DNA of 64,000 nucleotides from Devosia sp. LC5 (GTDB taxonomy: Bacteria > Pseudomonadota > Alphaproteobacteria > Rhizobiales > Devosiaceae): positions 1 through 64,000 of the forward strand of contig NZ_JNNO01000018.1 in NCBI RefSeq assembly GCF_000735585.1, in the 5' to 3' direction. The number at the start of each line of letters is the position of its first letter. Position 1 is the first letter of the stretch. Shown here one piece after another: positions 62,346 to 64,000 of the stretch. The notes below the pieces were generated by a model. That model saw nothing but the letters and a program-made list of their open reading frames with translations, ran no database searches and was not told the DNA's origin. A program made the position numbers and the translations under genes.

Positions 62346-63221
62346 ATGTCCCAGGCCCATTTCCAGGCAGCGCCAGCCAAGATCAATCTGGCGCTGCACA
62401 TCACCCGCCGCCGCGAAGATGGCTATCACGATCTCGAAAGCCTCATCGTCTTTGCCGACATGGCCGACGAGCTCGAAGCTGTGCCTGCTGTCGCCGATAG
62501 CCTTACCATTACCGGCCCGTTCGCCAAGGGGCTGAGCAATGGCGAGACCAATCTGGTCTTGCGTGCCGTGGCTGCCTTCCGCACTCGCTGGCCCGGCGCA
62601 GTGGATACGGGTCTTGCTTTAACGCTGCACAAATCCCTGCCCGTCGCAGCCGGCATTGGCGGCGGCTCCGCCGATGCGGCCGCCGCGCTCCGGCTAATGA
62701 CGGGGCTTTCCAACCAACCCATCCCTATCGCTGAGCTATCGGCTCTTGCCGCCCAATTGGGTGCCGATGTGCCCGCATGTCTCTTGTCGCGTCCCTTGGT
62801 GGCGCGCGGCATCGGGGAAATCCTGGCGCCGCTGCCCGAATTTCCGCTCTGTCATATCGTGCTGGTCAATCCCATGGTGCCGCTGGCCACGGCCGACGTG
62901 TTCCGTCGGCTCCGCGCCCACGATAATTACCCATTGCCCGCGCTACCCAACCCGCTCACCCGCCCCGCGCAATTGGGCATCTGGCTGGCGGAAACGCGCA
63001 ATGATCTGGAACCACCCGCCATCAAGCTCGTCCCGTTGATCGGCGATTTGGTGCAGCGCCTCCGCACCGCGCCAGGTTGTATCCTGGCCCGCATGTCCGG
63101 CTCCGGCGCCACAGTGTTCGGTCTTTTTGGCTCGAGCGCTCAAGCGCATCAGGCCGCGAGCGATCTGCGCCAGGCGAGCCCGGATCATTGGGTCGCCGCG
63201 GCGCCGTTGATTGTGCCGTAA
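62346..63221 (+). CDS. ispE: 4-diphosphocytidyl-2-C-methyl-D-erythritol kinase
   Basis: IspE phosphorylates CDP-methylerythritol in the MEP pathway for isoprenoid precursors. The 291-residue GHMP kinase has APAKINLALHITRRREDGYH at the N-terminus, the ATP loop PVAAGIGGGSADAAAALRL and a C-terminal LARMSGSGATVFGLF. It is 9 bases after the TPR gene and convergent with the polyprenyl synthase gene, which uses IPP/DMAPP-derived precursors. Confidence 0.96.
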   Translation: MSQAHFQAAPAKINLALHITRRREDGYHDLESLIVFADMADELEAVPAVADSLTITGPFAKGLSNGETNLVLRAVAAFRTRWPGAVDTGLALTLHKSLPVAAGIGGGSADAAAALRLMTGLSNQPIPIAELSALAAQLGADVPACLLSRPLVARGIGEILAPLPEFPLCHIVLVNPMVPLATADVFRRLRAHDNYPLPALPNPLTRPAQLGIWLAETRNDLEPPAIKLVPLIGDLVQRLRTAPGCILARMSGSGATVFGLFGSSAQAHQAASDLRQASPDHWVAAAPLIVP

Positions 63222-63244
63222 GGTGGTTCAGACAGGCAAAAGAC

Positions 63245-64000
63245 CTAAAAGGCCCGCATCACGCTGAACTCGACCACATCACCCAGCAGCGCCCGCATCT
63301 CCGACGCTGGCAATGCCGCCAGTGCATCTTGCGCCGCACGAGCATGGGCCTGAGCTTGTACCAGCGTGCGCTCCAGCGCGCCATGGCGCTCCATGATCGC
63401 GACAACTGCTGCCACGTCCTCGGTACTCGCCTCGGCATTGCCCAAAGCTGCCGCGATCACCGCGCGCTCCGCCGCATTGCCATCGGCCAGCGCCAGAATC
63501 ACCGGCAGCGTCATCTTGCCTTCGCGCAGGTCGTCGCCGGTATTCTTGCCCAGTGTTCCGCTCTGCCCGCCATAGTCCAGGGCATCGTCCACCAATTGGA
63601 ACGCTTTGCCCAGTTCGAGCCCAAAGACGCCCAGGGCTTCGCGCCCAGCCGCATCGGCTCCGCCAGCCATCGCGCCCACCTTGCAGGCGGCCTCGAACAA
63701 TACGGCGGTCTTGGCGCGGATCACCTCGGCATAGTCGTCAGCCGTAGTGTCCAAATCGCCCGTCTTGGCTAGCTGGAACACTTCGCCCTCAGCCATTACC
63801 GCCGACGCCGCCGACAGCACACCCAGCGACGCGATATCGCCGGTTTCCACCATCATCATGAAAGCCTGCCCGAGCAGGAAATCGCCGACCAGGATCGAAG
63901 CCTTGTTGCCCCACACCATACGGGCTGCCGGCTTGCCACGGCGCATGTCGCTATCATCGACGACGTCGTCGTGCAGCAGGGTGGCATTATGCATGAATTC
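63245..64000 (-). CDS. Polyprenyl diphosphate synthase (partial, N-terminus beyond right edge)
   Basis: The last 251 residues of a trans-isoprenyl diphosphate synthase. The first Asp-rich motif (LLHDDVVDDSDMRRG) and second (FQLVDDALDYGG) bind Mg2+-diphosphate; GKNTGDDLREGKMTLPVI is the conserved late part. Most like octaprenyl or decaprenyl synthases that make the quinone tail attached by UbiA; chain length cannot be told from this fragment. The frame runs off the window edge. It is convergent with ispE, 23 bases apart. Confidence 0.93.
   Translation of the reverse strand, partial: EFMHNATLLHDDVVDDSDMRRGKPAARMVWGNKASILVGDFLLGQAFMMMVETGDIASLGVLSAASAVMAEGEVFQLAKTGDLDTTADDYAEVIRAKTAVLFEAACKVGAMAGGADAAGREALGVFGLELGKAFQLVDDALDYGGQSGTLGKNTGDDLREGKMTLPVILALADGNAAERAVIAAALGNAEASTEDVAAVVAIMERHGALERTLVQAQAHARAAQDALAALPASEMRALLGDVVEFSVMRAF

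Noticed and set aside
60453..62429. Open frame of 658 codons opposite the TPR gene
   Set aside because: Antisense shadow of a well-supported TPR protein; composition is Gly/His/Gln-rich and no motif is visible.

Overview
The window is GC-rich chromosomal DNA from an alphaproteobacterium, most likely of the order Hyphomicrobiales and close to Devosia. This is inferred from gene families and gene order: a CcrM methyltransferase, a BioR-type biotin repressor, IalB, PilZ, DUF1127, DUF2093 and DUF4170 proteins, paired b and b' ATP synthase subunits, and a cta (cox) cluster running into SURF1 and thrC. No phage, plasmid, transposase, CRISPR, rRNA or tRNA gene was found. Almost all of the window is core genome. 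The mobile-looking component is a set of intergenic palindromic repeats.

Layout. 1-9 kb: end of a LysR gene, tadA, fabV, a patatin-like esterase, purD, gshA, rsmE and ubiA. 9-15.8 kb: an inositol-phosphatase-family gene with a DUF4170 gene, an opposite-strand run of xseA, DUF2093 and an LpxB-related glycosyltransferase, a LysR/DUF1127 divergent pair, and PilZ and IalB genes. 16-27.9 kb: a long plus-strand block with cytochrome c oxidase and its assembly genes (ctaC, ctaD, ctaB, coxF-like, ctaG, ctaE, DUF983, SURF1), then thrC, an M16 peptidase, a GNAT enzyme, bioR, bioY and a DUF1284 gene. 28-33.7 kb: a membrane PAS-GGDEF-EAL protein, an AlgH/YqgE protein, a DsbD N-domain protein, a peroxiredoxin and a lipoprotein. 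33.8-38.6 kb: the glycine cleavage operon gcvT-gcvH-gcvPA-gcvPB on the minus strand behind a tandem glycine riboswitch. 38.8-41.7 kb: the F0 ATP synthase operon atpI-atpB-atpE-b'-b with a near-consensus sigma70 promoter and a terminator. 41.8-49.7 kb: smc, a DsbA-like protein, a DUF721 (DciA-like) protein, divergent mutY, and ccrM with CtrA-like boxes. 49.7-64 kb: rnhB and DUF4180, then regulators, two MFS transporters and an EamA transporter, an APH-fold kinase, a HAD phosphatase, a radical SAM protein, moaB, an atypical uracil-DNA glycosylase, a TPR protein, ispE and the 3' part of a polyprenyl diphosphate synthase.

Links between genes. UbiA, CtaB and the polyprenyl synthase belong to quinone and heme O/A supply for the oxidase. 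IspE feeds the same isoprenoid pool. XseA, MutY, RNase HII, UDG, SMC and CcrM are DNA maintenance and cell-cycle functions. BioR very probably represses bioY, and the overlapping DUF1284 gene with it, through TTATCTATAA-type operators at both promoters.

Strongest points for a second look: the BioR-bioY-DUF1284 unit, the degenerate GGDEF joined to an EAL domain with one altered motif residue, the Fe-S-ligand-poor uracil-DNA glycosylase, a cysteine-free glutamate-cysteine ligase, a possible sRNA after the DUF1127 gene, and the repeat families, one of which supplies the last codons and stop of the SURF1 gene. I did not find a clearly new multi-gene defence or metabolic system.
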